Below, piece after piece: positions 25,945-34,737 of a DNA stretch of 64,000 bases. Both the position numbers and the translations under genes were made by a program. The DNA lies in contig NZ_JAFCKJ010000009.1 of NCBI RefSeq assembly GCF_018130465.1, forward strand, positions 1 to 64,000, given 5' to 3'. The notes beneath the pieces are model-generated. The model worked only from the letters and a program-made list of their open reading frames with translations, was not told the DNA's origin and ran no database searches. Numbering within the stretch: the first letter of the stretch is position 1; each line of letters begins with the position of its first letter. Source of the DNA: Bradyrhizobium canariense (GTDB taxonomy: Bacteria > Pseudomonadota > Alphaproteobacteria > Rhizobiales > Xanthobacteraceae).

Positions 25945-27264
25945 CTACCCCGCCGTCACGTCCACAAGCTCGCCACCGTCGAGGACCTTGGCCGCCTTGG
26001 CGCGATCGAGGTCGCCTTCCCAGGCGGCTACAACGACAGTCGCCACGCAATTGCCGATGAGGTTGCCCATGGCGCGGGCCATGCCGATGAACCAGTCGAC
26101 CGACAGCACCAGCACGAGGCCAATCGCGGGAATGCTCGGCACGGCGTTGAGGGTGGCGGCGAGGATCACGATCGCCGAGCCCGGCACGCCATGCGCGCCT
26201 TTGGACGTGATCAGGGATACGCCGAGCACCAGCAGTAGATCGCCGAACGACAGCGGCGTGTTGGTCGCTTGCGCGATGAACACGACGGCAAGCGTCAGGT
26301 AGATCGAGAAGGCGTCGAGGTTGAAGGAATAGCCGGTCGGGATGACGAGGCCGACGACGGAATCCTTCACGCCCATCCGCTCCAGCTTCTTCATGATCTG
26401 GGGCAGCACCGCGTCGGAGGACGCGGTCGCGAGCACGATGGTCAGCTCTTCGCGCAGGTAGGACAGGAACTTGAGGATGTTGATTCCGGCGAGCGCCATC
26501 ACGCTGCCGAGCACGCCGAGCACGAAGATGCCGACCGAGACGTAGAACAGCATCACCAGCGAGACCAGCTGCTTCAGCGAGCCGATGCCGTATTTGCCGA
26601 CGGTGTAGGCGACCGCGCCGAGCACGCCAAGTGGCGCAACGCGAACGATAAGCCCCATGACTCGGAACAGCACGGTCGAGGCGGCGTCAATGATCGAGGT
26701 GACGAGCTTGCCCTTTTCGCCACCGACCAGTGCGAGGCCGACGCCGAACAGGATCGCGAAGAACAGCACCTGGAGCACGTCGTTGCGCGACAGCGCGTCG
26801 AACGAGGTACTGGGGATCACGTTGAGCAGGAAAGCGCCGACGCCCGCGCCCTGCAGCTTGTGGGCGTTGTCGGCGTAGGTGTTGAGCGCCTTGGCATCCA
26901 GCGTCGACGTATCGATGTTCATGCCGTGGCCGGGGCCGAAGACATAGGCGAGGATGAGCCCGACCACGAGCGCCACGGTGGTCATCACCTCGAAATAGAG
27001 CAGTGCCTTGACGCCGACCCGGCCGACTTTCTTGAGGTCGCCGGCACCGGCAATGCCGTGCACGACCACGCAGAACACGATCGGCGCCACGATCATCGAG
27101 ATCAGCTTGAGGAAGGCGTCGCTGAGGATCTTGAGGCTGATGGCAAAATCCGGCGTGGCTACGCCGAGAATGATGCCCAGGATCAGCGCGCCCAGGACCT
27201 GGACGAACAGCGAGGTGTAGAGCGGCTTGCGCTCAGCGGCCGGGGCCGCGGCAATGGTCGACAT
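25945..27264 (-). CDS. dctA: C4-dicarboxylate:cation symporter DctA
   Basis: The 439-residue inner-membrane protein belongs to the glutamate/dicarboxylate symporter family. Visible family marks are the serine-rich re-entrant loop LATASSDAVLPQIM, the VIPTGYSFNLDAFSIYL segment, ITSKGAHGVPGSA, and the metal/substrate helix VDWFIGMARAMGNLIGNCVA. It takes up succinate, fumarate and malate. A near-perfect sigma-54 promoter lies 42 bp upstream, as known for rhizobial dctA under DctB/DctD control; no dctBD pair is in the window. Carbon supply for nitrogen assimilation may explain its place beside purine genes. Confidence 0.95.
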   Translation of the reverse strand: MSTIAAAPAAERKPLYTSLFVQVLGALILGIILGVATPDFAISLKILSDAFLKLISMIVAPIVFCVVVHGIAGAGDLKKVGRVGVKALLYFEVMTTVALVVGLILAYVFGPGHGMNIDTSTLDAKALNTYADNAHKLQGAGVGAFLLNVIPSTSFDALSRNDVLQVLFFAILFGVGLALVGGEKGKLVTSIIDAASTVLFRVMGLIVRVAPLGVLGAVAYTVGKYGIGSLKQLVSLVMLFYVSVGIFVLGVLGSVMALAGINILKFLSYLREELTIVLATASSDAVLPQIMKKLERMGVKDSVVGLVIPTGYSFNLDAFSIYLTLAVVFIAQATNTPLSFGDLLLVLGVSLITSKGAHGVPGSAIVILAATLNAVPSIPAIGLVLVLSVDWFIGMARAMGNLIGNCVATVVVAAWEGDLDRAKAAKVLDGGELVDVTAG

Positions 27265-27305
27265 GATGATTCCCCCGTTTCAACGACGTCTCGGTCGCCA
27301 AAAGG

Positions 27306-27321
27306 AGCAACAACCGTGCCA
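27306..27321 (-). promoter_or_regulatory. Sigma-54 promoter of dctA
   Basis: On the minus strand the sequence reads TGGCACG, four bases (GTTG), TTGCT, a full match to the RpoN consensus. It lies 42 bp upstream of the dctA start codon. Rhizobial dctA genes are known to depend on RpoN, so sequence and family knowledge agree. Confidence 0.88.
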
Positions 27322-27349
27322 GATTGTCGCGGTTTTCGCTGAAAATCGC

Positions 27350-28363
27350 CTATTCGGCCGCCTTCGCTGTCCTGCCGAACATCCGTGTCGGCGCCGGGAA
27401 GCCGCAGGAGGTGCCGTCGGTGACCTTGACCTGGTCTTCCCACGGCAACCGATAGGTGCCCGCGACCATGTCCTGCATGAAGGTGTAGGGGCAATCCATC
27501 GCGCCGCCCTTCACCGCGACATAGCCGCGGCGCCAGAGCTGGTAGATGTTGTTCTCGACGCCCCAATTGATGCGGGCCTCGCGCACGAGATCGGGCCGTA
27601 CCTCGGCGGTGATGATCTCGTCCGCGCGCCCGGTGGTGCCATGCGCCAGCACGGTGCCGTCGAAATTCACGATCATGCCTTCCCCCATGGAATCGAACGA
27701 GCCGTCGGATCCGCACATGCAGACATTCGCCGTCACCATCAGGTTCTGGAACGAGTTGGCCTGGTTGGTGAAGCGCCATGCGTCGCGGATCGGTGCGGTG
27801 TAGCCGGCGGTGCGGATCATGATCTCCGCACCCTTGTAGGCACATTCGCGCGCCATCTCCGGGAACATGCCGTCATGGCAGATAATCAGCGCGATCTTCG
27901 CGCCGTTCGGGCCCTCGATCACGGGGATGCCGACGTCGCCGGGCTCCCAAGGCTCGACCGGAATCCAGGGATGGAGCTTGCGGTAATAGAGCTTGATCTC
28001 GCCGTGGTCGTCGATGATCAGGCCGGAATTGTAGGGGTTGCCGTGCGGGTTGAACTCCATGATGGAGAAGCAGCCCCAGATCCGGTTGTCGATGCAGGCC
28101 TTCTTGAAAGCCGCGACCTCCGGTCCGTCGAGCCGGCACATGATCTCGGGATTGCTGTCCATCGAGAGGCCGTGCAGCGAGTATTCGGGGAACACCACCA
28201 GATCCATGGTGGAAAGGTTGCGGCGCGCCTTGCCGACCATCCAGACGATGCGTTCGGTCTGCCTGGTCAGATCGGCCCGTGTCACGACGTTCGGCAGTTG
28301 TAGTTGAACGAGCCCGATGACCACGCCCTCAGGCGATTTGTTCAATCCGCCAAGTCCGTTCAT
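27350..28363 (-). CDS. amiF: Formamidase AmiF (nitrilase superfamily)
   Basis: The 337-residue cytoplasmic enzyme would hydrolyse formamide to formate and ammonia. The Glu-Lys-Cys triad is visible: Glu in VVFPEYSLHG near residue 60, Lys in YYRKLHPWIPVEPW near residue 133, and Cys in LIICHDGMFPEMA near residue 166. The N-terminal GLGGLNKSPEG and the C-terminal RLPWEDQVKVTDGTSCGFP are typical of formamidase rather than aliphatic amidase. ATG 28363 begins at the family's normal N-terminus; a longer frame exists upstream without support. The ammonia yield fits the nitrogen-scavenging setting. Confidence 0.93.
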   Translation of the reverse strand: MNGLGGLNKSPEGVVIGLVQLQLPNVVTRADLTRQTERIVWMVGKARRNLSTMDLVVFPEYSLHGLSMDSNPEIMCRLDGPEVAAFKKACIDNRIWGCFSIMEFNPHGNPYNSGLIIDDHGEIKLYYRKLHPWIPVEPWEPGDVGIPVIEGPNGAKIALIICHDGMFPEMARECAYKGAEIMIRTAGYTAPIRDAWRFTNQANSFQNLMVTANVCMCGSDGSFDSMGEGMIVNFDGTVLAHGTTGRADEIITAEVRPDLVREARINWGVENNIYQLWRRGYVAVKGGAMDCPYTFMQDMVAGTYRLPWEDQVKVTDGTSCGFPAPTRMFGRTAKAAE

Positions 28364-28584
28364 GATCAGCTCCCTTGCCGTCCGCGCGGCGCCGTTGCGC
28401 GCGGTTCTCGGCAGAGCAAATCCGATTTTGGCGACGCGCAAAAGTCCATTTTTCAGGCGGCGGGCGAAAGTCGGTCGCGCGAGGATCTTGGGCGTTCCCA
28501 GAGGCGGTTGACGCCTATTGTTACGGCGCGGCGTGCCTCAAGTCTCGGCTTGCCCCCCAAATCGTCTGGTGTCAGGCTTATGAC

Positions 28585-29247
28585 ATGAGTGCAGCAAAGC
28601 GACATATCACCAGCCTTCGTGACGAATATGCCGAGATGACGCGGCAGCGCATCGTTGCCGCTTTCGTCGCGACGCTGGAGGATGAGGCGGCCGACGACAT
28701 CTCCATGGCTGCGGTGGCCAAGCGCGCGAAGGTGGCCGAGCGAACCATCTATCGGCACTTCAAGACCCGCGCGGAGCTGTCCGCTGCGGCCGGCGAGTGG
28801 ATCGAGGACAACGTCTTCAGCTACATTCCCTTCACGTCACCCGATGAGCTGCCGGAGATCTTCCGCAAGCTGTGCAAGCGGTTCGACCGTCATCCGCATC
28901 TGGCGCGCGCCATTGCAGTCACGCGGGCGGGCCGAAGGGTGCGCGCGGGCTTTCGGCGTCACCTGATCGAGCAGCATCGCAAGGCGATGGCGCCGCTGGT
29001 GCAGCATCTTCCCGCGAAGGAGGTCCGCCAGGCGGAAGCGCTGGCGTCCTATCTCAACAACGTGCTGGCCTGGAATGCGATGCGCGAGGACTTTGGTATG
29101 TCCAGCGCCGAGATTGCTGACACGATCGAGTGGGCGCTCACGACCCTCCTGAACGATGTCCGGCAGCGTGATGCCGCCGCGGCGCGCAGCGGCAAAGCCG
29201 GCAAATCGCCGCGAAAGCGAACCACGGCTCCAAAAGAGCCGGCGTAG
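28585..29247 (+). CDS. TetR-family repressor of the adenine deaminase unit
   Basis: The 220-residue protein has an N-terminal TetR DNA-binding domain, with ISMAAVAKRAKVAERTIYRHF at about residues 35-55 ending in the usual YRHF of the recognition helix. The rest is a helical ligand domain without a recognised type, and the C-terminus is a basic tail. It is the first gene of a three-gene unit with adenine deaminase 14 bp downstream and a purine permease after that, so it probably senses a purine or derivative and controls its own operon and perhaps divergent amiF. An upstream in-frame extension was rejected because it runs through the promoter region. Confidence 0.9.
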   Translation: MSAAKRHITSLRDEYAEMTRQRIVAAFVATLEDEAADDISMAAVAKRAKVAERTIYRHFKTRAELSAAAGEWIEDNVFSYIPFTSPDELPEIFRKLCKRFDRHPHLARAIAVTRAGRRVRAGFRRHLIEQHRKAMAPLVQHLPAKEVRQAEALASYLNNVLAWNAMREDFGMSSAEIADTIEWALTTLLNDVRQRDAAAARSGKAGKSPRKRTTAPKEPA

Positions 29248-29260
29248 AGTGAGGCAGGTC

Positions 29261-31126
29261 ATGAATGCGATACCCGACGATCTCCTGATCAACGCGCCCG
29301 ACGAGGTTCGCATCCGCCAGGACCTGGTGCTGACGGCACTCGGCCGCCGCCCGGCCGACCGGAGCTTGCGGGTCGGCCGGCTGCTTGACGTGCACAGCCG
29401 CACCTGGAGCGAGGATCAGGAGATCGTGTTCAAGGGCCGTCGGATCGCGTGGGTCGGACCTGCCGGGAGCTATCCGGGCGAGGTTCGCGAACGCGTGCAT
29501 CGCCCGGATCTTGCGGCCGTTCCCGGCTTCGGTGAAGTGCACAAGCATATCGAAAGCTCGCATCTGACGCCGGAATGGGAGGCCGCGCTGGTGCTGCCGC
29601 ATGGCAATACCTGGACGTGCGAGGCGAGCCACGAATTCTCCAATGTCAACGGCGCACGCAATCTTGAATTTTGGTTCGAGGCACGCCGTCGCGGATCGCC
29701 GTTGAAAATCTTTCCGCAACCCGGATCAGCGGTGCCACCCACGGCCTATGAGTGGGGCGGCGGCTGGTATGGTCGCGACGAGCAGGCGCGCTTCATGAGC
29801 GAGAGCCTGATGGTCACCGGTCTCGACGAAGTCATGGACTGGCCGGCGGTCTGGAATCCTGACAATCCGTCCTACAAGCGGCTCTGGGGCATGATCGAGG
29901 CCACGTTCGCGGCCCGCGGTGTCGTCGAAGGCCATGCCTCCGGTCTGCGGGACTTGCCATCCATCAACGCCTTTGCCGCGGCTGGGCTCGCCTCCGACCA
30001 TGAAGTGCAGACGCCGGAGGAGACTTGGGACAAGCTGACGCGCGGCCTCTTCATCGAGCTGCGCGTCTACGCCATGCCCGAGATCGTCGCCTGGCTGCTC
30101 GCCAAGGGCTTGCAGGATTGGTCGCAAATCGCCTTCACCACCGACGACCGCAGCGCCAGCCATACGCTCGAGCTCGGCGCCAGCGATCACAACGCGCGGG
30201 TCGCGATCGAAGCCGGTCTCGCGCCGGAAATCGCGATTCAATGTCTCACCATCAATCCCGCGCGGCACATGCGCATCACGCCGTTCGTCGGCAGTCTCGC
30301 TCCGGGGCGTTTTGGCGATGTCGTGCTGCTCTCGGACGTCGCCAAATTGACCATCGCCGAGGTCTGGGCCGACGGCGCGCAAGTATCCGAAGGCGAGCGC
30401 TACCTGGGGAAGGTCCCTGAAATCTCCTGGCCCGATTGGGCGACCAGGACGGTGAATATCAAGCGCGCGATCCAGCCGGAGGACTTCGAGCTGCTGGCCG
30501 AACCCGGCCGCACCACGATGAAAGCCGCCGTGATCCGGCCGTTCCATTGGCATCCGGAGTTCTACACTCTCGAATTGCCGGTCCGTGACGGCGCCGTGCA
30601 GCGCGATGAGGGCGAGGCCATCACCAAGTTTGCCATCGTCGATCGCTTCTCCGGCGACGGCCGGGTTGCAAAAATGTTCTGGCGCGGCTGCGGACCGCGC
30701 ACGCCGGACACCGCGGTTGCCTGCTCGGTCGCGCACGACAAGCACAACATCTGGGTGGTCGGCTCGTCCGACGCCGCGATGGCCAAGGCCGTGAACGCAC
30801 TGGTCGAGCGCCAGGGCGGATGGGCGCTGGTGCGCGAAGGCGAGCTGGTCGCCACCGTGCGCTTCGAGGTTGGGGGATTGATGAGCTGTCGCTCGGCGCA
30901 GGCGCTCGATGCCGAGATGCAGGCGCTCTATGCGGAGGGCCGCAAGGTGGACTGGATGTATGAGCCGACCTTCCGGCCGCGCTGGTATCCCGGATTTCCA
31001 GAGCGCCTGATGTTCGCGACGCTGACCTGTGCGCCCTGGAGCTGGGTGCTGGTCGCGCCCTGCGAGCAGGCGCCGCTCGGGTTCATCAACGTCCAGACCG
31101 GCGAAGCCCACCCGGTGGTCTGGTGA
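29261..31126 (+). CDS. ade: Adenine deaminase (amidohydrolase superfamily)
   Basis: The 621-residue enzyme would convert adenine to hypoxanthine plus ammonia. The layout matches Ade: a short beta domain, a TIM barrel, and the C-terminal adenine-deaminase domain with VACSVAHDKHNIWVVGSSD near residue 485. Within the barrel I see FGEVHKHIESSHLTP where family members usually have a His-x-His metal motif, VEGHASGL and TTDDRSASH. The first motif reads HKHIESSHL, an atypical wording that may mark a subfamily with a different substrate. ATG 29261 follows a GAGGCAGG site. The gene sits between its likely regulator and a purine permease. Confidence 0.85.
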   Translation: MNAIPDDLLINAPDEVRIRQDLVLTALGRRPADRSLRVGRLLDVHSRTWSEDQEIVFKGRRIAWVGPAGSYPGEVRERVHRPDLAAVPGFGEVHKHIESSHLTPEWEAALVLPHGNTWTCEASHEFSNVNGARNLEFWFEARRRGSPLKIFPQPGSAVPPTAYEWGGGWYGRDEQARFMSESLMVTGLDEVMDWPAVWNPDNPSYKRLWGMIEATFAARGVVEGHASGLRDLPSINAFAAAGLASDHEVQTPEETWDKLTRGLFIELRVYAMPEIVAWLLAKGLQDWSQIAFTTDDRSASHTLELGASDHNARVAIEAGLAPEIAIQCLTINPARHMRITPFVGSLAPGRFGDVVLLSDVAKLTIAEVWADGAQVSEGERYLGKVPEISWPDWATRTVNIKRAIQPEDFELLAEPGRTTMKAAVIRPFHWHPEFYTLELPVRDGAVQRDEGEAITKFAIVDRFSGDGRVAKMFWRGCGPRTPDTAVACSVAHDKHNIWVVGSSDAAMAKAVNALVERQGGWALVREGELVATVRFEVGGLMSCRSAQALDAEMQALYAEGRKVDWMYEPTFRPRWYPGFPERLMFATLTCAPWSWVLVAPCEQAPLGFINVQTGEAHPVVW

Positions 31127-31149
31127 GCGCGGGGATGAGGGAAACGGTG

Positions 31150-32556
31150 ATGAACGAGATGACGCTGCCGCAAACGGCTCCCGCGGACACCGCACCAAAA
31201 TCCGTCGGACCGTCGGGCCCGCAAGGTCCGATCGACCGCCTCTTCGGCCTCTCCGAGCGCGGCACCACCGTTGGACGCGAGGTGATGGCCGGTGCGACCA
31301 CGTTCGCGGCGATGGCCTATATCATCGCAGTGAATCCGGCGATCATGTCCAATGCCGGAATGGATCGCGCCGATCTCGTCAGCGCAACGGCGCTGGCGGC
31401 GATCTTCGGCTCGGTGATGATGGGGTTTTGGGCCAACCTGCCGCTCGCCGTTGCGCCCGCGATGGGCTCCAACGTCATCTTCACCTATGTGATCGTCAAG
31501 CAGATGGGCATGCCCTGGCAAGGGGCGCTCGCCATGGTCGCCTTTACGGGCGTGCTGTTCCTGATCCTGAGCCTGTCGAAGCTGCGCGAGCGTGTCGCAC
31601 GGGACGTTCCCGAAGCGTTGAAGATCGGCATCCAGGCCGCGGTCGGCACCCTGATCGTGTTCATTGCGTTGCGCGGTGCGGGCTTCGTGGTGCAGAACCC
31701 CTCGACCTATATCGCGATGGGATCGCTGCGCAGTCCGCCTGTGCTGTTGACGCTCGCAGGTCTGCTGCTCACGCCGGTGCTGGTCGCGCGACGTGTTCCC
31801 GGCGGACTCATCCTGTCGATCGCCGTGCTGACCCTGATCGGCTTCTTCGTTCCCGGCGCAAACGGCAAGATGGTGACCGCGATGCCGTCGGCGATCCTGT
31901 CATGGCCGCGCTGGCCCACCAGCACCTTCATGGCACTCGACGTCGGCTACCTCGTCAGTCACTTCGTCGTGGCGCTGCCGCTGCTGTTCTACTTCCTGTG
32001 CGCCGAATTCTTCTCGACTCTGGGAACGCTGATCGGCGTGACCGGTGCCGCCAATCTGCGCCGCCCGGACGGCTCGATCCCGAATGCCACCGCAGCATTC
32101 GCCACCGATGCGACGGCGTCCATCGTCGGCCCGCTGCTCGGCACGTCGGTGGTGACGGCCTATATCGAGTCGATCACCGGCGTGCAGGCCGGGGGGCGCA
32201 CCGGTCTGACCTCGCTGACGGTCGCGGGGTTCTTCTGCCTTGCCTTGTTCTTCTGGCCGGTCTTCGTCATCATTCCACCGCAAGCAACCGCGCCCGCGCT
32301 GGTGCTCGTCGGCGTGCTGATGATGCAAGGCCTCGCCCGCATTGACATGACCGATCTCGGCAATGCCGTGCCCATCGTGCTTACGCTGTTGGTCACCGTG
32401 CTGACCAACAATCTCATCAATGGAATGGCGCTGGGGACGCTGAGCTATATCGCGCTGGAAGTTGCGGTGGGCCGGCGAGCACGGATTCCTGCGATGGTCT
32501 GGGGTCTCGGGGTGGTGTTCATCGCTTATGCAGTCGTGATCTCACAGATCTTCTGA
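31150..32556 (+). CDS. AzgA-type purine permease (NCS2 family)
   Basis: The 468-residue inner-membrane protein has about 12-14 hydrophobic segments. The motifs TTFAAMAYIIAVNP near residue 60, LAVAPAMGSNVIFTY and the AECFS-like stretch FLCAEFFSTLGTLIGV identify the adenine/guanine/hypoxanthine branch of NCS2. ATG 31150 has a GAGGGA site about 8 bases upstream; a GTG at 31123 overlapping the deaminase stop (GTGA) is an alternative and would imply translational coupling. Uptake of adenine for the preceding deaminase is the simplest role. Confidence 0.93.
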   Translation: MNEMTLPQTAPADTAPKSVGPSGPQGPIDRLFGLSERGTTVGREVMAGATTFAAMAYIIAVNPAIMSNAGMDRADLVSATALAAIFGSVMMGFWANLPLAVAPAMGSNVIFTYVIVKQMGMPWQGALAMVAFTGVLFLILSLSKLRERVARDVPEALKIGIQAAVGTLIVFIALRGAGFVVQNPSTYIAMGSLRSPPVLLTLAGLLLTPVLVARRVPGGLILSIAVLTLIGFFVPGANGKMVTAMPSAILSWPRWPTSTFMALDVGYLVSHFVVALPLLFYFLCAEFFSTLGTLIGVTGAANLRRPDGSIPNATAAFATDATASIVGPLLGTSVVTAYIESITGVQAGGRTGLTSLTVAGFFCLALFFWPVFVIIPPQATAPALVLVGVLMMQGLARIDMTDLGNAVPIVLTLLVTVLTNNLINGMALGTLSYIALEVAVGRRARIPAMVWGLGVVFIAYAVVISQIF

Positions 32557-32579
32557 GATGTCCGGATGTCGCGAAAGAC

Positions 32580-32801
32580 CTAGGCTGCCAGATCCAGCAG
32601 GTGGCATGATCCTCGCACCAGAACCTTGCGTCCTGTCAATGTCATCTCGGGAACGCTGTCCCTGATTGCGACGAGGCCGAGCTTGACGAGGTCTTCGACG
32701 ACGTAGGCCTTCCTGAAGCGACCACGCGACGCGGGATTGCGGAGCGCTTTCAGAACCTCCCATTGGTCCGGCGAAAGATCGAAATCGATGTCGTTGCTCA
32801 T
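32580..32801 (-). CDS. Small conserved-type protein with winged-helix character
   Basis: The 73-residue protein reads as three helices and a beta hairpin: SPDQWEVLKALRNP, then AYVVEDLVKLGLVAI, then EMTLTGRKVLVRG. This resembles the tiny winged-helix proteins that help sense or bind nucleic acid, but lacks a clear recognition helix. No partner is encoded next to it. Length and codon use look like a real gene, and I recall similar short rhizobial proteins. Function is unknown. Confidence 0.7.
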   Translation of the reverse strand: MSNDIDFDLSPDQWEVLKALRNPASRGRFRKAYVVEDLVKLGLVAIRDSVPEMTLTGRKVLVRGSCHLLDLAA

Positions 32802-33152
32802 GTTGCCTCAAGCCATGGTGCCGTTGGTGCGCCTCTGTTAGCGGCGCTGCATGAAGACCGTGCGACGGCAATGAGTCGGGAATCCGGTGAGGTGTTTAGA
32901 ACTTCTCTTCACAAATTGCTGCACGTCGTTGCGCCACAAGAGTTAAGATCGCCGGATGACGAATATCGTCCCGGGCCTCGATCACGTATTGATGATGTGG
33001 GCTTGATGTTGGTCCGCGAGCTACCGCGCTGCACGGGAAGCGCTGCTGTCCCATTCTGCGTCGCAATATGCACAGAAATCATGAGACGAAGGGATCGGGA
33101 TTCTGTTACGCTGATTCGCGGGGAATGGCTTCACACGGCAGGAGTGGAGTGC
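32802..33152. other. Intergenic region without a supported gene
   Basis: A long plus-strand frame covers this region from 32763 but its N-terminal part overlaps the small antisense gene and has no domain or ribosome binding site. The region should contain the promoters of both flanking small genes. No clear promoter or hairpin was found. Confidence 0.4.
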
Positions 33153-33335
33153 ATGAACAGGCTGGTCGAAATTCGCAGTCAAGAATCCTTGTGCCGGGAG
33201 CGCGCTGCGCTTGATTTCGAGCGCCGGGTTTTCTGGCTTGCGCAAGCCCAGGAATGGGAGCAGCGCGCGCTCGACGAGATCGCCTATCATTTCCGGGAGT
33301 GCAATGTGGTTCAGACGGAGCTGGCGCGGAACTGA
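33153..33335 (+). CDS. Small helical protein, unknown
   Basis: The 60-residue protein is rich in Arg and Glu, reading MNRLVEIRSQE followed by RRVFWLAQAQEWEQRALDE, which suggests a single amphipathic helix pair. ATG 33153 has a good AGGAG site about 9 bases upstream, which decides the start over the longer frame. It ends 20 bp before the convergent VWA-protein gene. No family is recognised. Confidence 0.6.
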   Translation: MNRLVEIRSQESLCRERAALDFERRVFWLAQAQEWEQRALDEIAYHFRECNVVQTELARN

Positions 33336-33355
33336 CGTCGGCTGCGGGGTAAGGG

Positions 33356-34732
33356 CTACTGATAAGTCGCCACGATATCGGACACCGCGCGCTCGAGCTG
33401 CTGCGCGGTGGCGCACTGGCGCACCACGCTGCAGAAGGTCGCATAGCGCGGCATCTCGGAATCGCCAAAGCCCCAGGCGAGACGTCCTTCGGGATTGAGC
33501 CACACCAGCCGCTTCGAGCGCTCGGAGATGCGGCGCAGGATGTCGGCGCGCGGATCGAGATTGTTGCTGCGGGCATCGCCCAGCACGATCACCGTGGTCT
33601 GCGGTGTCAACGTGCTCATAAACTCCTTCTCGAAATCGACCAGCGACGAGCCGTAGTCGGAGGAGCCGAAGCCGACCTTGGACATGATCTCGGCCATCGC
33701 CTCTTCCGGCGATTTCTTTTCGAGGATGTCGCTGACTTCGATCAGATGCGAGGAGAAGGCGAAGGAATGGACGTCGTCGACCACTTCGTGCAGCGAGTGG
33801 ATCAGGAGCAGGAAGAAATCCGAGACCTGCGCGACCGAGCCGGAGACGTCGCAGAGCGCCACGATCTTCGGCCGGTCGCGATGCTTGCGCTTCCAGGCCG
33901 TGAGAAAGGGGATGCCGCCCCAGGCGGCGTTGCGGCGCAGCGTGCGGCGGACGTCGAGATGACCGCGCCGTTGGCGCTTGCGTGGTTTCGAATAGCGCTC
34001 GCGCAGGCGCCGCGCGATCTGGCGGATGAGCGCGCGCATCTCCGCAACGTGGCGCCGCTCGATACGGGCAAGCGGCGCGTTGCGCAGAATCTCGTTGCGG
34101 AGGTTTTCAGCCTCTTCGCGGGCATAGAGCGCAAGCCCCTGCGCGACGGTGTCGCGCACGGCTTCGCGCAACGCATCCAGTGCGGCGCGAAGCCGCTCGG
34201 CCAGTGCCGGATTGGTCGCGGTCAGCTCGTCGAGATCGTCGCGTAGCCGCTGGAGCCCCATGGCGTCGAGGATGCGGCTGGAGAAGATGCCGCGCTGGGT
34301 GGAGTAGCGGATGTCGGACAGGGACGCCGCACCGGCAGCGCTCGCGATCGCGGCGGCGACCGCGTTGCGATCCTGCGACAGCAGCATCTGCGCGAGGGGC
34401 CCCAATTCTGCGGGAGGCGAACCGCCGCTCGCATCGCTGGTCGCGGCGGACGACGGCGATTGGTCCGTGTCCTCCGAAGCATCTTTGCCGTTGGCTTCAG
34501 GCTGTTCCTGCCGCGGCTCCGGCTGGCTGAAGAACAGATCAAAACAGTCACCGAGTGCGAGCTTCTCGTCCTGCGACTTGGCGAGCGTCAGAAGGAGCGC
34601 ATCGCGCAGGATAGTCCGGTCGGAAACGCCGACCTGCGCGACCGCGCGCATCGCATCGATGCTTTCGGCAGGCGAGACATGGACGCCGGCGCCCCGTGCC
34701 GCACGGAAGAAACGATGAATATTCTCGCGCAT
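33356..34732 (-). CDS. CoxE-like VWA-domain protein
   Basis: The 458-residue cytoplasmic protein contains a VWA domain in its C-terminal half. The MIDAS motif is LCDVSGSVAQ (DxSxS) near residue 290, and a later GDARSNN supplies another metal residue. The N-terminal half is helical with an acidic Ser/Pro linker around residues 75-110. Such proteins work with MoxR ATPases in assembling metal enzymes or complexes. It begins 5 bp after the MoxR gene (ATG; a TTG three codons upstream is the alternative). No CO-dehydrogenase genes lie beside it. Confidence 0.9.
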   Translation of the reverse strand: MRENIHRFFRAARGAGVHVSPAESIDAMRAVAQVGVSDRTILRDALLLTLAKSQDEKLALGDCFDLFFSQPEPRQEQPEANGKDASEDTDQSPSSAATSDASGGSPPAELGPLAQMLLSQDRNAVAAAIASAAGAASLSDIRYSTQRGIFSSRILDAMGLQRLRDDLDELTATNPALAERLRAALDALREAVRDTVAQGLALYAREEAENLRNEILRNAPLARIERRHVAEMRALIRQIARRLRERYSKPRKRQRRGHLDVRRTLRRNAAWGGIPFLTAWKRKHRDRPKIVALCDVSGSVAQVSDFFLLLIHSLHEVVDDVHSFAFSSHLIEVSDILEKKSPEEAMAEIMSKVGFGSSDYGSSLVDFEKEFMSTLTPQTTVIVLGDARSNNLDPRADILRRISERSKRLVWLNPEGRLAWGFGDSEMPRYATFCSVVRQCATAQQLERAVSDIVATYQ

Positions 34733-34737
34733 CGGCG

